Notes: generated by a model from the letters alone, not told the origin. A stretch of DNA of 64,000 bases from Lachnospiraceae bacterium MD335 (GCA_000403335.2 KE159617.1:1014917-1078916); one strand, 5' to 3'. Counted from the first letter of the stretch, positions 25,930 to 35,845 are shown. A program made the numbers and translations.

Positions 25930-27471
25930 ATGGCACAAATCAGTGTATCGAATGTCACCTTCCACTACGAGGGAAGCTTTGACAATATTTTTGAGGATGT
26001 AACGTTTTTAATTGACACGGATTGGAAACTGGGTTTTATCGGAAGAAACGGAAAGGGAAAGACGACGTTTTTAAATTTGCTGCTCGGAAAGTATGATTAT
26101 CAGGGAAGCATTCGCACGAATGCCGTGTTTGACTACTTTCCGTATCCGGTTACGGCGGCGCAGTATCAGCAAAGCTGTGCCGAATTTTATGAGGAGTTAA
26201 AGCCGGACTGTGAATTTTGGCGAGTGCTGTGTGAACTTGAGAAATTGCAGCTTGACGCGGAGGTGCTTTACCGCCCGTTTGGCACGCTGAGTCACGGGGA
26301 GAGAACAAAAGTTCTTCTTGCGGTTTTGTTTTCGGGGGAGAACGACTTTTTGCTGATTGATGAGCCGACCAATCATTTGGATCAGGAATCGCGGGAGGTC
26401 GTGAAGGGTTATCTTGCCCAAAAGAAAGGCTTTTTGCTGGTATCGCATGACCGCGATTTACTTGACGCGTGCGTTGACCATGTGCTGGTGTTAAACCGCA
26501 ATAGTATTGAGGTGCAGAGCGGTAATTTTTCGTCGTGGTGGGAGAACAAGAGCCGCATGGACGCATTTTGTCAGGCGGAAAATGAAAAGCACAAAAAGGA
26601 AATCGGACGCCTGGAGCAGATGGCAAAACGTTCCGCGGATTGGGCGGACAAGAATGAGCGCACGAAAATCGGGTATGATCCGATAAAAGAGCATGACAGG
26701 GGCAATGGTACAAGACCATATATCGGCGCAAAGACGAAGAAAATGCAGAAACGGGTAATGAATATGCGAAAGCGTATTGCGAACGAGATTGAAGAGAAGC
26801 AGGGGCTTTTGCAGGATATTGAGACGCCTGCTGACTTAAAGCTTATGCCAATGTGCCACCACAAGGAGGTGCTGGTTTCGGCGAGGAAATACGGAATTTC
26901 GTATGGCGGTGCGGGCGATACGCCTTGTCATCCGGTATTTCGGGACTTGGATTTTGAGGTGCGTCAGGGCGAGCGGGTGTTTTTGCACGGGAAAAACGGG
27001 TGCGGGAAATCGAGCCTGATAAAAGCAATCCTGCGGCAAAGTATGGGACGGGAAAGCGCGGATACTGCCATGCAGCAGACGGGGACGCTGACGACGGCGT
27101 CAGGACTGGCGATTTCCTATGTCAATCAGGATACCTCGCACCTGTTCGGGGATTTAAGGGCGTTTGCCAAGCGGCAAAATCTTGATGAATCTTTATTTTA
27201 CGCCATTCTGCGCCAGCTTGACTTGGAGCGGGTGCAGTTTACAAAGCAGATGGAGGACTTTTCGGAGGGGCAGAAAAAGAAGGTTTTGATTGCGGCAAGC
27301 CTGTTAAAACCGGCACATTTGTATATTTGGGACGAACCGCTCAACTATATCGACGTGTTTTCCCGTATGCAGATTGAAAATCTGATTTTAAAATATCAGC
27401 CGACGATGCTTGCGGTAGAGCATGATGTGCGTTTTCAGGAGCGGATTGCGACGCGGGTTGTGGAATTATAG
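25930..27471 (+). CDS. Lsa-type ABC-F ribosomal protection protein
   Basis: 513 residues from ATG 25930 (AAAAGGAGG 10 nt upstream). Two ABC domains without membrane segments: Walker A GRNGKGKTT (38-46) and GKNGCGKSS, signatures LSHGERTKV and FSEGQKKKV, Walker B LLIDEPTNHLD and YIWDEPLNYID. The interdomain linker is long and basic. The N-terminus (HYEG...LIDTDWKLGFIGRNGKGKTTFL) and length match Lsa-type ABC-F proteins, which dislodge lincosamides, streptogramin A and pleuromutilins from the ribosome. The resistance spectrum is inferred, not shown. The long leader supports drug-induced expression. Confidence 0.87.
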   Translation: MAQISVSNVTFHYEGSFDNIFEDVTFLIDTDWKLGFIGRNGKGKTTFLNLLLGKYDYQGSIRTNAVFDYFPYPVTAAQYQQSCAEFYEELKPDCEFWRVLCELEKLQLDAEVLYRPFGTLSHGERTKVLLAVLFSGENDFLLIDEPTNHLDQESREVVKGYLAQKKGFLLVSHDRDLLDACVDHVLVLNRNSIEVQSGNFSSWWENKSRMDAFCQAENEKHKKEIGRLEQMAKRSADWADKNERTKIGYDPIKEHDRGNGTRPYIGAKTKKMQKRVMNMRKRIANEIEEKQGLLQDIETPADLKLMPMCHHKEVLVSARKYGISYGGAGDTPCHPVFRDLDFEVRQGERVFLHGKNGCGKSSLIKAILRQSMGRESADTAMQQTGTLTTASGLAISYVNQDTSHLFGDLRAFAKRQNLDESLFYAILRQLDLERVQFTKQMEDFSEGQKKKVLIAASLLKPAHLYIWDEPLNYIDVFSRMQIENLILKYQPTMLAVEHDVRFQERIATRVVEL

Positions 27472-27513
27472 AATAAAAAATATTCACGTAAAGGAAACTT
27501 TTTTTGTGCCCGT

Positions 27514-27557
27514 TACCCTATATCAGTGAAAGGGTTATTCTTTCATGATATAGGGTA
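27514..27557. repeat. Long inverted repeat between ABC-F and ECF sigma genes
   Basis: TACCCTATATCA then TGAAAG on the left, CTTTCA then TGATATAGGGTA on the right: 18 bp with one bulged G and loop GGTTATT. There is no clear T-run after it. It may terminate the ABC-F transcript poorly, or act as an operator or mRNA 5' stem for the sigma gene 54 bp on. Confidence 0.75.
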
Positions 27558-27610
27558 TCCTATTTTCCGGTCGTTTTCATGAGGGCGTCCGGTGTTGCAG
27601 GAGGTTATGA

Positions 27611-28147
27611 ATGAGGCAGGAAGAACTGGAACAATATATACGGGAGTATGGTAAGGATTTATATTCGTTTTGCCGTTCGGTGACATGGAACCTTGAGGAG
27701 GCTCAGGATTTGTATCAGGACACGTTTCTGAAACTGTATGAAATCGGGGACAGGCTTGTGACCCTGAACAATCCGAAAAGCTATCTGATGGGGATTGCGG
27801 TCAATCTGTACCGGAATGAAAAGCGCAAGCTGTCTGTACGAAGGCGGATTGTGGGCGTGTGGCAGTCCGTGGAGGAGATGGATACGGACATTCCTGAGGA
27901 CGCGCGGCTTTTGGAGGAGGAGGTCATTGCGCGGGAGGAATGCCGTATCGTTCGCAGTGCGGTACAGTCGCTTGCGGACAAATACAGGCTGCCTGTGCTG
28001 CTGTTTTACATGGAGGAGCTGTCGCTGTCGGAGATTGCGTCCGTGTTAAGGCTGCCGGAAGGTACGGTGAAAAGCAGGCTGTACCGGGCGAAACGGATAT
28101 TGCAGCGTAAGCTTACGCATAATCAGGAAGGAGCGGAATGCGGATGA
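27611..28147 (+). CDS. ECF-type RNA polymerase sigma factor
   Basis: 178 residues with region 2 (YIREYGKDLYSFCRSVTWNLEEAQDLYQDTFLKLYE, about 8-45; NPKSYLMGIAVNLYRNEKRK, about 56-75). Region 4 runs about 115-165 (LADKYRLPVLLFYMEELSLSEIASVLRLPEGTVKSRLYRAKRIL). Regions 1.1 and 3 are lacking, so it is an ECF sigma-70 factor. The next gene encodes a membrane anti-sigma-like protein and overlaps by 4 nt, the usual sigma/anti-sigma pair. The signal is unknown. GGAGG precedes the ATG. Confidence 0.92.
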   Translation: MRQEELEQYIREYGKDLYSFCRSVTWNLEEAQDLYQDTFLKLYEIGDRLVTLNNPKSYLMGIAVNLYRNEKRKLSVRRRIVGVWQSVEEMDTDIPEDARLLEEEVIAREECRIVRSAVQSLADKYRLPVLLFYMEELSLSEIASVLRLPEGTVKSRLYRAKRILQRKLTHNQEGAECG

Positions 28148-29325
28148 ACAGAATAGAGGATATGGACGAATTGTTAAAAAAATCACTGACTCCGACGGAT
28201 GTGCCTCCCGAACAGTTGAATTGTCAGGTTCTTTTGCGGGCAAAGGAGAGGAAACGGATGAAACATCAAAAAAGAATTCCGGCGGCAGTTGCCGCTGCGG
28301 TATGTGTAGTGCTTTTGGGCTCCGTGACGGTTGTGGCGGCGTGGCGGTATTTTAGTCCTGCGGAGATTGCGGTGGAGTTTCATGACGATACGCTTGCGAA
28401 GGCGTTTTCGGGCGAGGGCGCGGTGCTTGTCAATGAAACGCAGGAGAGCGGCGGTTACCGCATTACGCTTTTGGGGAGCGTTGCGGGGAAAAATATCAGC
28501 GACTATATAATAACGGACGACAAGGGTGTAGTAGAGGAGAATAAAATTTATACGGTTGTGGCGATTGAGCGCGCGGACGGTGCGCCGATGCCGGACACGT
28601 CGTCGGACGATTATGATAAGGAACCGCTATATGTGTCGCACTATATCCGCGGACTGGACCCAAAACAGTATAGCTTACAGAGTATGGGCGGCGGTTATTC
28701 GACGGCTGTAAAAGACGGCGTAATGTACCGCATGATGCAAATGGATAATATTGAGATGTTTGCAGACAAGGGGATTTATGTCGGCGTGAGCTCGGGGACG
28801 TTTTATGACATGGAGGCGTACCGTTTTGACGAGGGCAGCGGAGAAATCAGCCGCAACGCGGATTACAAGGGTGTGAATGCGCTGTTTACGCTGCCTGTGG
28901 ACAAAAGCAAGGCGGACAGTTCGGCTGCAGATGCGTATTTAGAGAAACTGCGCGCCGAGTGGGATACGCCTGCGCAGGGTTCGTATGAGTTCCAAATAGG
29001 GAAAGCGTACGCGTCGGATTTGGAGGTGGAGGAGTTTATGAATCAGCTGACGCCGGATAACCTTGACGAGTATGCGGCGCCTGTGGAATCAACGAGAATG
29101 GTGCTTACGCCTGACAAAGAGGGTATGGTTTTAGGTTCTTATGAATTTGAGACCGGTGCCGCGGGGGGCAGCGCCTTTTGGGTTACGCCGGAGATTAAGG
29201 CGGGAGAATATCAGATTGGAGGGTATTCTTATTCGGAGAATGCACTGGCGGATTTGGTGATTGATGTCTATGTTTTAAATGAAGATGGAACAGTGACGTA
29301 TGTCGTTTACCGACCGAAGCTGTGA
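28144..29325 (+). CDS. DUF4179-like membrane protein, probable anti-sigma partner
   Basis: 393 residues. ATG 28144 overlaps the sigma stop as ATGA; an in-frame ATG at 28138 is the alternative, since AAGGAG lies 4 or 10 nt upstream. The cytosolic N-terminus (1-40, MNRIEDMDELLKKSLTPTDVP) leads to one transmembrane helix (about 50-70, AAVAAAVCVVLLGSVTVVAAW) and a large extracellular domain. That order fits anti-sigma factors with DUF4179-type sensor regions. It probably holds the ECF sigma at the membrane until an envelope signal. No CxxC or HXXXCXXC zinc motif, so not a ZAS-type anti-sigma. Confidence 0.8.
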   Translation: MNRIEDMDELLKKSLTPTDVPPEQLNCQVLLRAKERKRMKHQKRIPAAVAAAVCVVLLGSVTVVAAWRYFSPAEIAVEFHDDTLAKAFSGEGAVLVNETQESGGYRITLLGSVAGKNISDYIITDDKGVVEENKIYTVVAIERADGAPMPDTSSDDYDKEPLYVSHYIRGLDPKQYSLQSMGGGYSTAVKDGVMYRMMQMDNIEMFADKGIYVGVSSGTFYDMEAYRFDEGSGEISRNADYKGVNALFTLPVDKSKADSSAADAYLEKLRAEWDTPAQGSYEFQIGKAYASDLEVEEFMNQLTPDNLDEYAAPVESTRMVLTPDKEGMVLGSYEFETGAAGGSAFWVTPEIKAGEYQIGGYSYSENALADLVIDVYVLNEDGTVTYVVYRPKL

Positions 29326-29338
29326 TAAAAGAGTAAGC

Positions 29339-29391
29339 ATACGAAAGTTCAGCGGATAGGCGTAGAAATGCCTATCCGCTGATTTTCGTAT
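29339..29391. terminator. Bidirectional terminator between convergent genes
   Basis: Inner stem CAGCGGATAGGC / GCCTATCCGCTG (12 bp) inside ATACGAAA / TTTTCGTAT. It serves the DUF4179-like gene and the convergent deacetylase gene. The inner stem recalls the second hairpin of the structured repeat copy 4 (CGGATAGGG), perhaps a half-element. Confidence 0.8.
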
Positions 29392-29460
29392 CACAGACAG
29401 TGTTCTCTTTTTTCGGCAATGTAAGAATGACAAGGGCATATGCGCAAACTTAATTGATAT

Positions 29461-30360
29461 TTAATTCACAAAGTCCTCCAGTGTCCGGAATGTATACCCC
29501 ATTTCTTCCCATTTCGTCAGCAGTTCATCTAAAATTTCCCCGTTTGTCTTAGAAGTGCTGTGCAATAAAACAATTGCTCCCGGGTGGATACGTCCGACCA
29601 GTTTTTTGAATGCCTCGTCTTTTGTGGGCTGTTTATCCTGATACCAGTCTACATAGGCAAGGCTCCAAAAGAATGTGTGGTAGCCCAAATCCTTTGCCAT
29701 TTCCAAATTTTTGGTGTTGTATTTGCCCTGTGGGGGGCGGTAAAAATGCGCAAGTTCTTTGCCCGTGATTTCCTCAAATTTGGTTTCCACGTCCTTCATT
29801 TCTTTTTCAAAGGATTCCTTTGAGGCAATGGAGGACATATCCAAGTGGTGGTAGGTATGGTTGCCCACAAAGTGTCCGTCCGCCACCATTTGTTTTACAA
29901 GGTCGGGCGCGGATTCCAAATAGTGTCCGACGACAAAAAAGGTTGCGGGTACGTTATGCTTTTTGAGTGCGTCCAAAATCGGCTGTGTGTTGCCGTTTTC
30001 AAAGCCTGCGTCAAAGGTGAGGTAAATCACTTTTTCGTTGCTGTCGCCCACAAAGTGAGTGTCGTATTTTTGCAGTTCGACGGCGGTGGCGTTTCCGGTG
30101 GGCTGGCTGCCTTCCTGCCCGAACCCAAGTCCCCAGTTTTCCGAGGACACACTTCCGCTTGCCGGAATAATCCAGTCGTTTATTTTTTCGTATCGGACAT
30201 ATGCAATTCCTCTGCCAATCAGGAAGGCGGCAGTCAAAAGAAGCACGAAAAGCGCCGCTTTTATGAGTTTGACCTGCGATATTTGAACTGCACCGGTGTT
30301 TTGTTTCTTTTTCGATTTTCGGCTTTTCGTGATTCGGTTCCTAAAATTCATAAGGTTCAT
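29461..30360 (-). CDS. pdaA: Polysaccharide deacetylase, PdaA type
   Basis: 299 residues with a membrane anchor (about 33-52) and a CE4 NodB domain (about 105-298). Motif 1 reads TFDAGFENGNT, as in PdaA proteins (FDNGYENG) and unlike the TFDDG of ordinary chitin deacetylases. HTYHH supplies the metal histidines, followed by YRPPQGKY and the LLHST motif near the end. PdaA removes acetyl from muramic acid, a step toward muramic-delta-lactam in the spore cortex. This fits the sporulation genes in the window. The start is ATG 30360, with M4 (30351) as an alternative; AGGAAA is weak. Confidence 0.88.
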   Translation of the reverse strand: MNLMNFRNRITKSRKSKKKQNTGAVQISQVKLIKAALFVLLLTAAFLIGRGIAYVRYEKINDWIIPASGSVSSENWGLGFGQEGSQPTGNATAVELQKYDTHFVGDSNEKVIYLTFDAGFENGNTQPILDALKKHNVPATFFVVGHYLESAPDLVKQMVADGHFVGNHTYHHLDMSSIASKESFEKEMKDVETKFEEITGKELAHFYRPPQGKYNTKNLEMAKDLGYHTFFWSLAYVDWYQDKQPTKDEAFKKLVGRIHPGAIVLLHSTSKTNGEILDELLTKWEEMGYTFRTLEDFVN

Positions 30361-30453
30361 AAGGCTGTTTCCTATAGCGTTCTTATTTAAAGATATTTTG
30401 TATTCTGAAAAAAATGCCTGTCTTTGGCAGAAAGATGGAAGGAATCGAAAATG

Positions 30454-30476
30454 ATATTACATCATCTATGTGATAT
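30454..30476. promoter_or_regulatory. Palindrome upstream of the GH94 locus
   Basis: ATATTACAT-CATCT-ATGTGATAT has one mismatch in 9-bp arms. It lies about 150 bp before the first GH94 start, in a 262-bp intergenic region, and could be an operator. Nothing else in that gap is identifiable beyond a good AGGAGGT at 30608-30614. Confidence 0.4.
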
Positions 30477-30622
30477 TTTTTTCATAAATCTGATATATGC
30501 ATGTTTCGAAATTCAGTAAGATAATAGAAACTTCTTAAAATGGAATGCCTGTACCGATGAAGGTACAAAATTGCTGCGGCAATAAACAAATGTTTAAAAA
30601 TGATTACAGGAGGTATGGACTG

Positions 30623-33346
30623 ATGGAAACAATGCATTTTACGGATAAGAACGGAACGTTTTTCCTGCTGCAGCCGGAAAATTACAGTTATCTGTATTTT
30701 CCGGTTGCGGGGGAAAACGGGATAAAAAGTGCGCTTACCCCGAATTTGGGCGGCGACATCAAGACCAATCAGAATGCGTTTTTAATGGAGCCTGTCAGCG
30801 CGGAAAATCTGCACAATAACCGCTCGGGACGCAATTTTTGGTGCCATGTGGAGGGCGTGGGCGCATGGTCTGCTGTGGGCGCGTCCGCTGAGGAGGAGAG
30901 CCGGAAATTTACGAAAAATCAGGACAAAAGCGAACTGACAGCAGGGCTGATGTGGCAGGCGCTTACAAGGCAGTCCGAAAAATATCAGCTAAGGGCGCAG
31001 GTCACATCGTTTGTGCCGCTTGGGGACAATGTGGAGCTTATGCATGTGGAGCTTTGCAACATGGCGCAAACGGCGCAGACAATCACGCCGATTGCCGCAA
31101 TTCCCATTTATGGAAGGAGTGCGGACAATATCAGGGATCATAGGCACGTAACTTCGCTGCTGCACCGTATCAGAACGACGGATTACGGGGTGTATGTAAA
31201 GCCGACGCTGTCGTTTGACGAGCGCGGTCACCGCAAAAATGAATTGACGTATTTTGTGTGCGGCGTGAGTGGAACAGGGGAAAAGCCGAAGGATTTTTAT
31301 CCGGTTGCACAGGACTATATCGGCGAGGGCGGAAGCTTTACCCACCCGCGCAAAGTTCTCCAAAATGGGGACGGCGTTCCCGGCGGACAGCGCTTTGCAG
31401 GAAAAGAGGCGCTTGGGGGGCTGCGGTTTGAGACGATTGTTTTAGAGCCAAACGCAAGTGTGTCGTATACCATTGTTATGGGAGTGACTGCGCAGGAGGA
31501 CGAAATCGAGCATATCCTGTCCGGTTATGACAGCAAAGGGAAGGTTCGGGCGGCATTTGCAAAGACGCGCGATTACTGGCAGCAGAAGGTAAATGTGCGC
31601 TATGACACGGGAGATGTGCGCTATGACAATCTGCTTCGCTGGATTAGCTTTCAGCCGATATTACGGCGGATTTACGGGTGCTCTTTTCTGCCGCACCACG
31701 ACTATGGCAGAGGCGGAAGAGGCTGGCGCGATTTGTGGCAGGACTGCCTGTCGCTTCTGATTATGGACCCTTGCGGTGTACGGAAGATGATTTTGGACAA
31801 TTACGGAGGCGTGCGGATTGACGGCACCAACGCTACGATTATCGGAGAAGAACAGGGCGTCTTTGTAGCGGACAGAAACGGGATTGCGCGCGTGTGGATG
31901 GACCACGGCGTATGGCCGTTTATGACGACAAAGCTATACATTGACCAAACGGGAGATACCGCGGTTTTGAAGGAACAGGCGCCGTATTTTAAGGACGGGC
32001 AGATGCAGCGCGGCGGCGGCTTGGACAGCGCGTGGGACACCTCGTACGGACTGCGGCAGAAGGACGAAAATGGCGCGGTGTATGAGGGCAGTATTTTAGA
32101 GCATTTGCTGTTAGAACATTTGTGCGCGTTTTATGAGGTGGGGGCGCATAATCATATCCGTCTGCGCGGAGCGGACTGGAACGATGCGTTGGATATGGCA
32201 GCAGAAAACGGCGAAAGTGTGGCATTTACCTGTGCGTACGCGGGCAACCTGCTGCAGCTTGCGCAGCTTTTGGAGCAGTTGTCAGAGCAGCCCGACTGGC
32301 AGGAGATAGCGGTTTTAGCGGAGCTTGAGGTGCTTTTGGCGGACGACGGTGCGCTTTACGAGGACGTTGGGGCAAAGCAGGAGCTGCTACAACGTTATCT
32401 GCAAAGCTGTCAACACAACATCAGCGGGGAGCGGATAAGCGTTTCGACGAAGGAACTGGCACAGAATTTATACCATAAGGCGCAGTGGCTGGCGGAGCAT
32501 ATCCGAAGGACGGAGTGGATTTCGCAGGCGCAGCATGAGGACGAGGGCTGGTTTAACAGCTATTATGACAACAACAAGGCGCGTGTGGAGGGCTATTTTG
32601 AGAACGGCGTGCGTATGCTTCTGACCGGACAGGTGTTTGCAATCATGAGCGAAACCGCGACGAAGGAGCAAGTAGAAAAAATCTGCAGGAGCGCCGATCG
32701 TTATCTGTATCAGAAGGAAATCGGCGGGTATCGTTTGAATACGGATTTCGGGGAGCTGAAATTTGATTTGGGCAGAATGTTCGGCTTTGCGTACGGGGAG
32801 AAGGAGAACGGGGCGGTCTTTTCACACATGACCGTAATGTACGCGAACGCACTGTATCAGCGCGGATTTGTAAAGGAAGGCTACAAGGCGCTGCAGACGC
32901 TTGCGGACGCGGCGATGAACTTTGATACAAGCCGGATTTACCCGGGCATACCGGAATATTTTAACGGATCGGGCAGGGGAATGTACCATTATTTAACGGG
33001 TGCCGCAAGCTGGTATATGCTCACGGTTGTCACACAGGTGTTCGGCGTGCGCGGCGCGCTTGGCGATATGGTGCTATGTCCGAAGCTGTGCGCGGAGCAG
33101 TTTGACGCGCAGGGAAATGCGAAGATTTGTTTCCATTTTGCGCAAAAGGAATTTGAAGTGGTTTATAAAAATCCGCAAAAGCTTTCTTACGGGGAATACG
33201 CGGTCAAAAAGGTATTTTGCGACGGACAGGAATGTGGAACGGTTTTGGACAGCTCGGCAGTCCTTGACAGGGAAACGATTGTGTCTTTGTCGGATACGGT
33301 ACATACAATCGAGGCAGAGCTGGGCGCGAAACAGGAAGAAAATTAA
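30623..33346 (+). CDS. GH94 glycoside phosphorylase, about 907 aa
   Basis: 907 residues from ATG 30623 (AGGAGGT 8 nt upstream); a further in-frame ATG at 30545 lacks a ribosome site. GH94 family: beta-sandwich N-domain, then an (alpha/alpha)6 barrel with RGGRGWRDLWQD and the general-acid region RGADWNDALD. These enzymes split beta-glucosides with phosphate to glucose-1-phosphate. No signal peptide, so cytosolic. Length is close to laminaribiose-type phosphorylases (about 910) and shorter than 1,2-beta-oligoglucan phosphorylases (about 1100); specificity is therefore a guess. First gene of the oligosaccharide locus. Confidence 0.9.
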   Translation: METMHFTDKNGTFFLLQPENYSYLYFPVAGENGIKSALTPNLGGDIKTNQNAFLMEPVSAENLHNNRSGRNFWCHVEGVGAWSAVGASAEEESRKFTKNQDKSELTAGLMWQALTRQSEKYQLRAQVTSFVPLGDNVELMHVELCNMAQTAQTITPIAAIPIYGRSADNIRDHRHVTSLLHRIRTTDYGVYVKPTLSFDERGHRKNELTYFVCGVSGTGEKPKDFYPVAQDYIGEGGSFTHPRKVLQNGDGVPGGQRFAGKEALGGLRFETIVLEPNASVSYTIVMGVTAQEDEIEHILSGYDSKGKVRAAFAKTRDYWQQKVNVRYDTGDVRYDNLLRWISFQPILRRIYGCSFLPHHDYGRGGRGWRDLWQDCLSLLIMDPCGVRKMILDNYGGVRIDGTNATIIGEEQGVFVADRNGIARVWMDHGVWPFMTTKLYIDQTGDTAVLKEQAPYFKDGQMQRGGGLDSAWDTSYGLRQKDENGAVYEGSILEHLLLEHLCAFYEVGAHNHIRLRGADWNDALDMAAENGESVAFTCAYAGNLLQLAQLLEQLSEQPDWQEIAVLAELEVLLADDGALYEDVGAKQELLQRYLQSCQHNISGERISVSTKELAQNLYHKAQWLAEHIRRTEWISQAQHEDEGWFNSYYDNNKARVEGYFENGVRMLLTGQVFAIMSETATKEQVEKICRSADRYLYQKEIGGYRLNTDFGELKFDLGRMFGFAYGEKENGAVFSHMTVMYANALYQRGFVKEGYKALQTLADAAMNFDTSRIYPGIPEYFNGSGRGMYHYLTGAASWYMLTVVTQVFGVRGALGDMVLCPKLCAEQFDAQGNAKICFHFAQKEFEVVYKNPQKLSYGEYAVKKVFCDGQECGTVLDSSAVLDRETIVSLSDTVHTIEAELGAKQEEN

Positions 33347-33381
33347 GATTTTTTAAAATAAGGAAGGAGCAAGACAGAACA

Positions 33382-35796
33382 ATGAATTACGGATATTTTG
33401 ATGATGAAAAACGCGAATATGTCATTGTAAGACCGGACACGCCCGCTCCGTGGGCAAATTATTTAGGCTCTCCTGCGTATGGCGCGGTGATTTCCAATAA
33501 CGCAGGCGGCTACAGCTTCGCAAAGTCCGGCGCAAACGGCAGAATACTTCGTTATATCTTTAACGATTTTGACCGTCCGGGGCGTTATATTTATTTGCAG
33601 GACAAGGAAACAAAGGATTATTGGTCCGCGTCGTGGCAGCCTGTGGGAAAGGACTTAAACGATTACAGAAGCGAGTGCCGTCACGGAACGGCGTATACGA
33701 AAATGCTTGCGGATTATAGCGGCATTCATTCGCAGGTGCTTTACTATGTGCCGCTTGACAAGGAGTATGAGGTCTGGTGCATTCAAGTGACAAACAATTC
33801 GGAGCGCACAAGAGCGTTAAACATTACGGGCTATGCGGAATTTACAAACAACAGCAATTATGAGCAGGATCAGGTGAATTTACAGTATTCGCAGTTTATT
33901 ACGCGCACGGTCTTTCAGGGCAACCGGATTTGTCAGAGGATACATGGCAATTTGGACAGTCTTGAGGAAGGTAAGGACGTGGACGACAAGATTGTCGTGG
34001 AGCGCTTTTTCGGGCTTGCGGGGGCTGATGTTTCCTCATACTGCGGCGACAGGGAGGCGTTTCTCGGAAGGTATCACGGCTATGGCAATCCGGTCGGCGT
34101 GATAAACGGGGACTTGGGCGGTGCGCTTAGCTACAACGAAAACGGTTGCGGTGCGCTGACGGCAGGCATTGAGCTTGCGCCAAATGAGACAAAATGCCTT
34201 GCGTTTGTACTGGGAATGAAAGACAGCGCGCAGGCGCAGGAGATTTTGGCACGGTATGAAAATCCCAAAGAAGTCTGTGAAAAAGAGCAGCAGGAGCTGA
34301 TTACCTACTGGCACGGAAAGCTTTCGCATTTCCAAGTCAAAACGCCAAGTCCCGAGTTTGACACCATGATAAACACATGGAATGCCTACAACTGTTTTAT
34401 GACCTTTATATGGTCGCGCGCCGCGTCGTTTACATATTGCGGTCTGCGCAACGGCTACGGCTACCGGGATACAGTGCAGGACATTCAGGGAGTCATTCAC
34501 CTTGCGCCGGAAATGGCGGTGGAAAAAATCCGTTTTATGCTTTCTGCGCAGGTGGACAACGGCGGCGGGCTTCCGCTTGTGAAGTTTACGCATAATGCCG
34601 GACATGAGGATACGCCGGACGATGCGTCTTATGTGAAGGAAACGGGACACCCGGCGTACCGTGCGGACGATGCGCTTTGGCTGTTCCCGACAGTTTATAA
34701 ATACGTCTGCGAGTCGGGAGACCTTTCCTTTATTGACGAAGTCATTCCGTTTGCCAACAAGGGGGAAGCGACGGTGTATGAGCACTTAAAACGTGCTGTC
34801 TCGTTTTCCATGAACCATTTGGGACCGCACAAAATGCCGGCAGGACTGTATGCGGACTGGAATGACTGCCTGCGCCTTGGGGCGGACGGAGAGTCGAGCT
34901 TTGTGGCATTCCAGTTTTACTATGCAATGACGATTTTAAGACTGTTTGCGCAGCATAAGGAGGACAGCGAATATATTCAATATTTGGATACATGTCAGGA
35001 AAAGCTTGGCAGCCTGATACAGGAATTGTGCTGGAATGAAGACCGCTTTATCCGCGGATTTACGCAGCAGGGGGAGGTCATCGGAAAGCGGACCGATTTG
35101 GAGGCAAATCTGTGGCTCAATCCGCAGAGCTGGTCGGTCATCAGCGGACTGGCGACAAAGGAACAGGCGGATTTGGCACTGGAGCAGGTTTATCGGCAGT
35201 TGAATACGGAATTTGGAGCGATTTTGATGAATCCGCCGTACCACAGCCATGCGTTTGACGGGGCGCTTGCAGTGATTTACAATGCCGGAACGAAGGAAAA
35301 CGCGGGGATTTTTTCCCAGTCGCAGGGTTGGATTATTTTGGCGGAGGCGCTGCGCGGGCATGGAGAACGTGCGTTTGAGTATTTTATGGAGAACGCGCCG
35401 GCAGCGCAGAATGACAGGGCGGAAATCCGCAGGCTGGAGCCGTATTGTTACGGGCAGTTTACGGAAGGGAAGGCAAGCCCGCATTTCGGGCGTTCGCATG
35501 TGCACTGGCTGACAGGAACCGCGTCGACGGTGATGGTAGGCTGTGTCGAGGGAATTTTGGGAATGCGTCCTGATTTTTATGGTCTGCGGATTGCGCCCTC
35601 CGTTCCAAAGGCGTGGGAGTTCTTTGAAATTGACAAGGATTTCAGGGGCAGCCATTTACATATCACAGTGCGTAATCCGAAGCATTCGGAGAGCGGTTTC
35701 CATAAGATGACCGTGGACGGCGTGGAGCTGGAGGATAATTATATTCCGGCAAAGCTGCTGAAAGCAAATTCAGAAATCGTGTTGGAGATTTCATAA
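33382..35796 (+). CDS. GH94 phosphorylase, cellobiose phosphorylase-like
   Basis: 804 residues, the size of cellobiose and chitobiose phosphorylases (about 800-820). The N-terminus YGYFDDEKREYVIVRPDTPAPWANYLG and GNGYGYRDTVQD-type barrel motifs are typical. The general acid lies in ADWNDCLRLG. The C-terminal segment GRSHVHWLTGTASTVMVG...PSVPKAW carries phosphate-site residues. Predicted to convert cellobiose or a related disaccharide plus phosphate to glucose-1-phosphate and glucose in the cytosol. 35 bp after the first GH94 gene, with GGAAGGAGCAAG before the ATG. Two paralogs suggest a long- and a short-chain substrate. Confidence 0.93.
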   Translation: MNYGYFDDEKREYVIVRPDTPAPWANYLGSPAYGAVISNNAGGYSFAKSGANGRILRYIFNDFDRPGRYIYLQDKETKDYWSASWQPVGKDLNDYRSECRHGTAYTKMLADYSGIHSQVLYYVPLDKEYEVWCIQVTNNSERTRALNITGYAEFTNNSNYEQDQVNLQYSQFITRTVFQGNRICQRIHGNLDSLEEGKDVDDKIVVERFFGLAGADVSSYCGDREAFLGRYHGYGNPVGVINGDLGGALSYNENGCGALTAGIELAPNETKCLAFVLGMKDSAQAQEILARYENPKEVCEKEQQELITYWHGKLSHFQVKTPSPEFDTMINTWNAYNCFMTFIWSRAASFTYCGLRNGYGYRDTVQDIQGVIHLAPEMAVEKIRFMLSAQVDNGGGLPLVKFTHNAGHEDTPDDASYVKETGHPAYRADDALWLFPTVYKYVCESGDLSFIDEVIPFANKGEATVYEHLKRAVSFSMNHLGPHKMPAGLYADWNDCLRLGADGESSFVAFQFYYAMTILRLFAQHKEDSEYIQYLDTCQEKLGSLIQELCWNEDRFIRGFTQQGEVIGKRTDLEANLWLNPQSWSVISGLATKEQADLALEQVYRQLNTEFGAILMNPPYHSHAFDGALAVIYNAGTKENAGIFSQSQGWIILAEALRGHGERAFEYFMENAPAAQNDRAEIRRLEPYCYGQFTEGKASPHFGRSHVHWLTGTASTVMVGCVEGILGMRPDFYGLRIAPSVPKAWEFFEIDKDFRGSHLHITVRNPKHSESGFHKMTVDGVELEDNYIPAKLLKANSEIVLEIS

Positions 35797-35845
35797 TAAT
35801 GTAATAAAAGAAATGTAAAAAAGATGACAAAGAAACGACATGAAT

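Noticed and set aside
34036-34785. 249-codon open frame on the minus strand inside the second GH94 gene
   Set aside because: It is antisense to strongly conserved GH94 sequence, has no ribosome site and no recognisable domains; the GC-biased third positions of the real gene create it.
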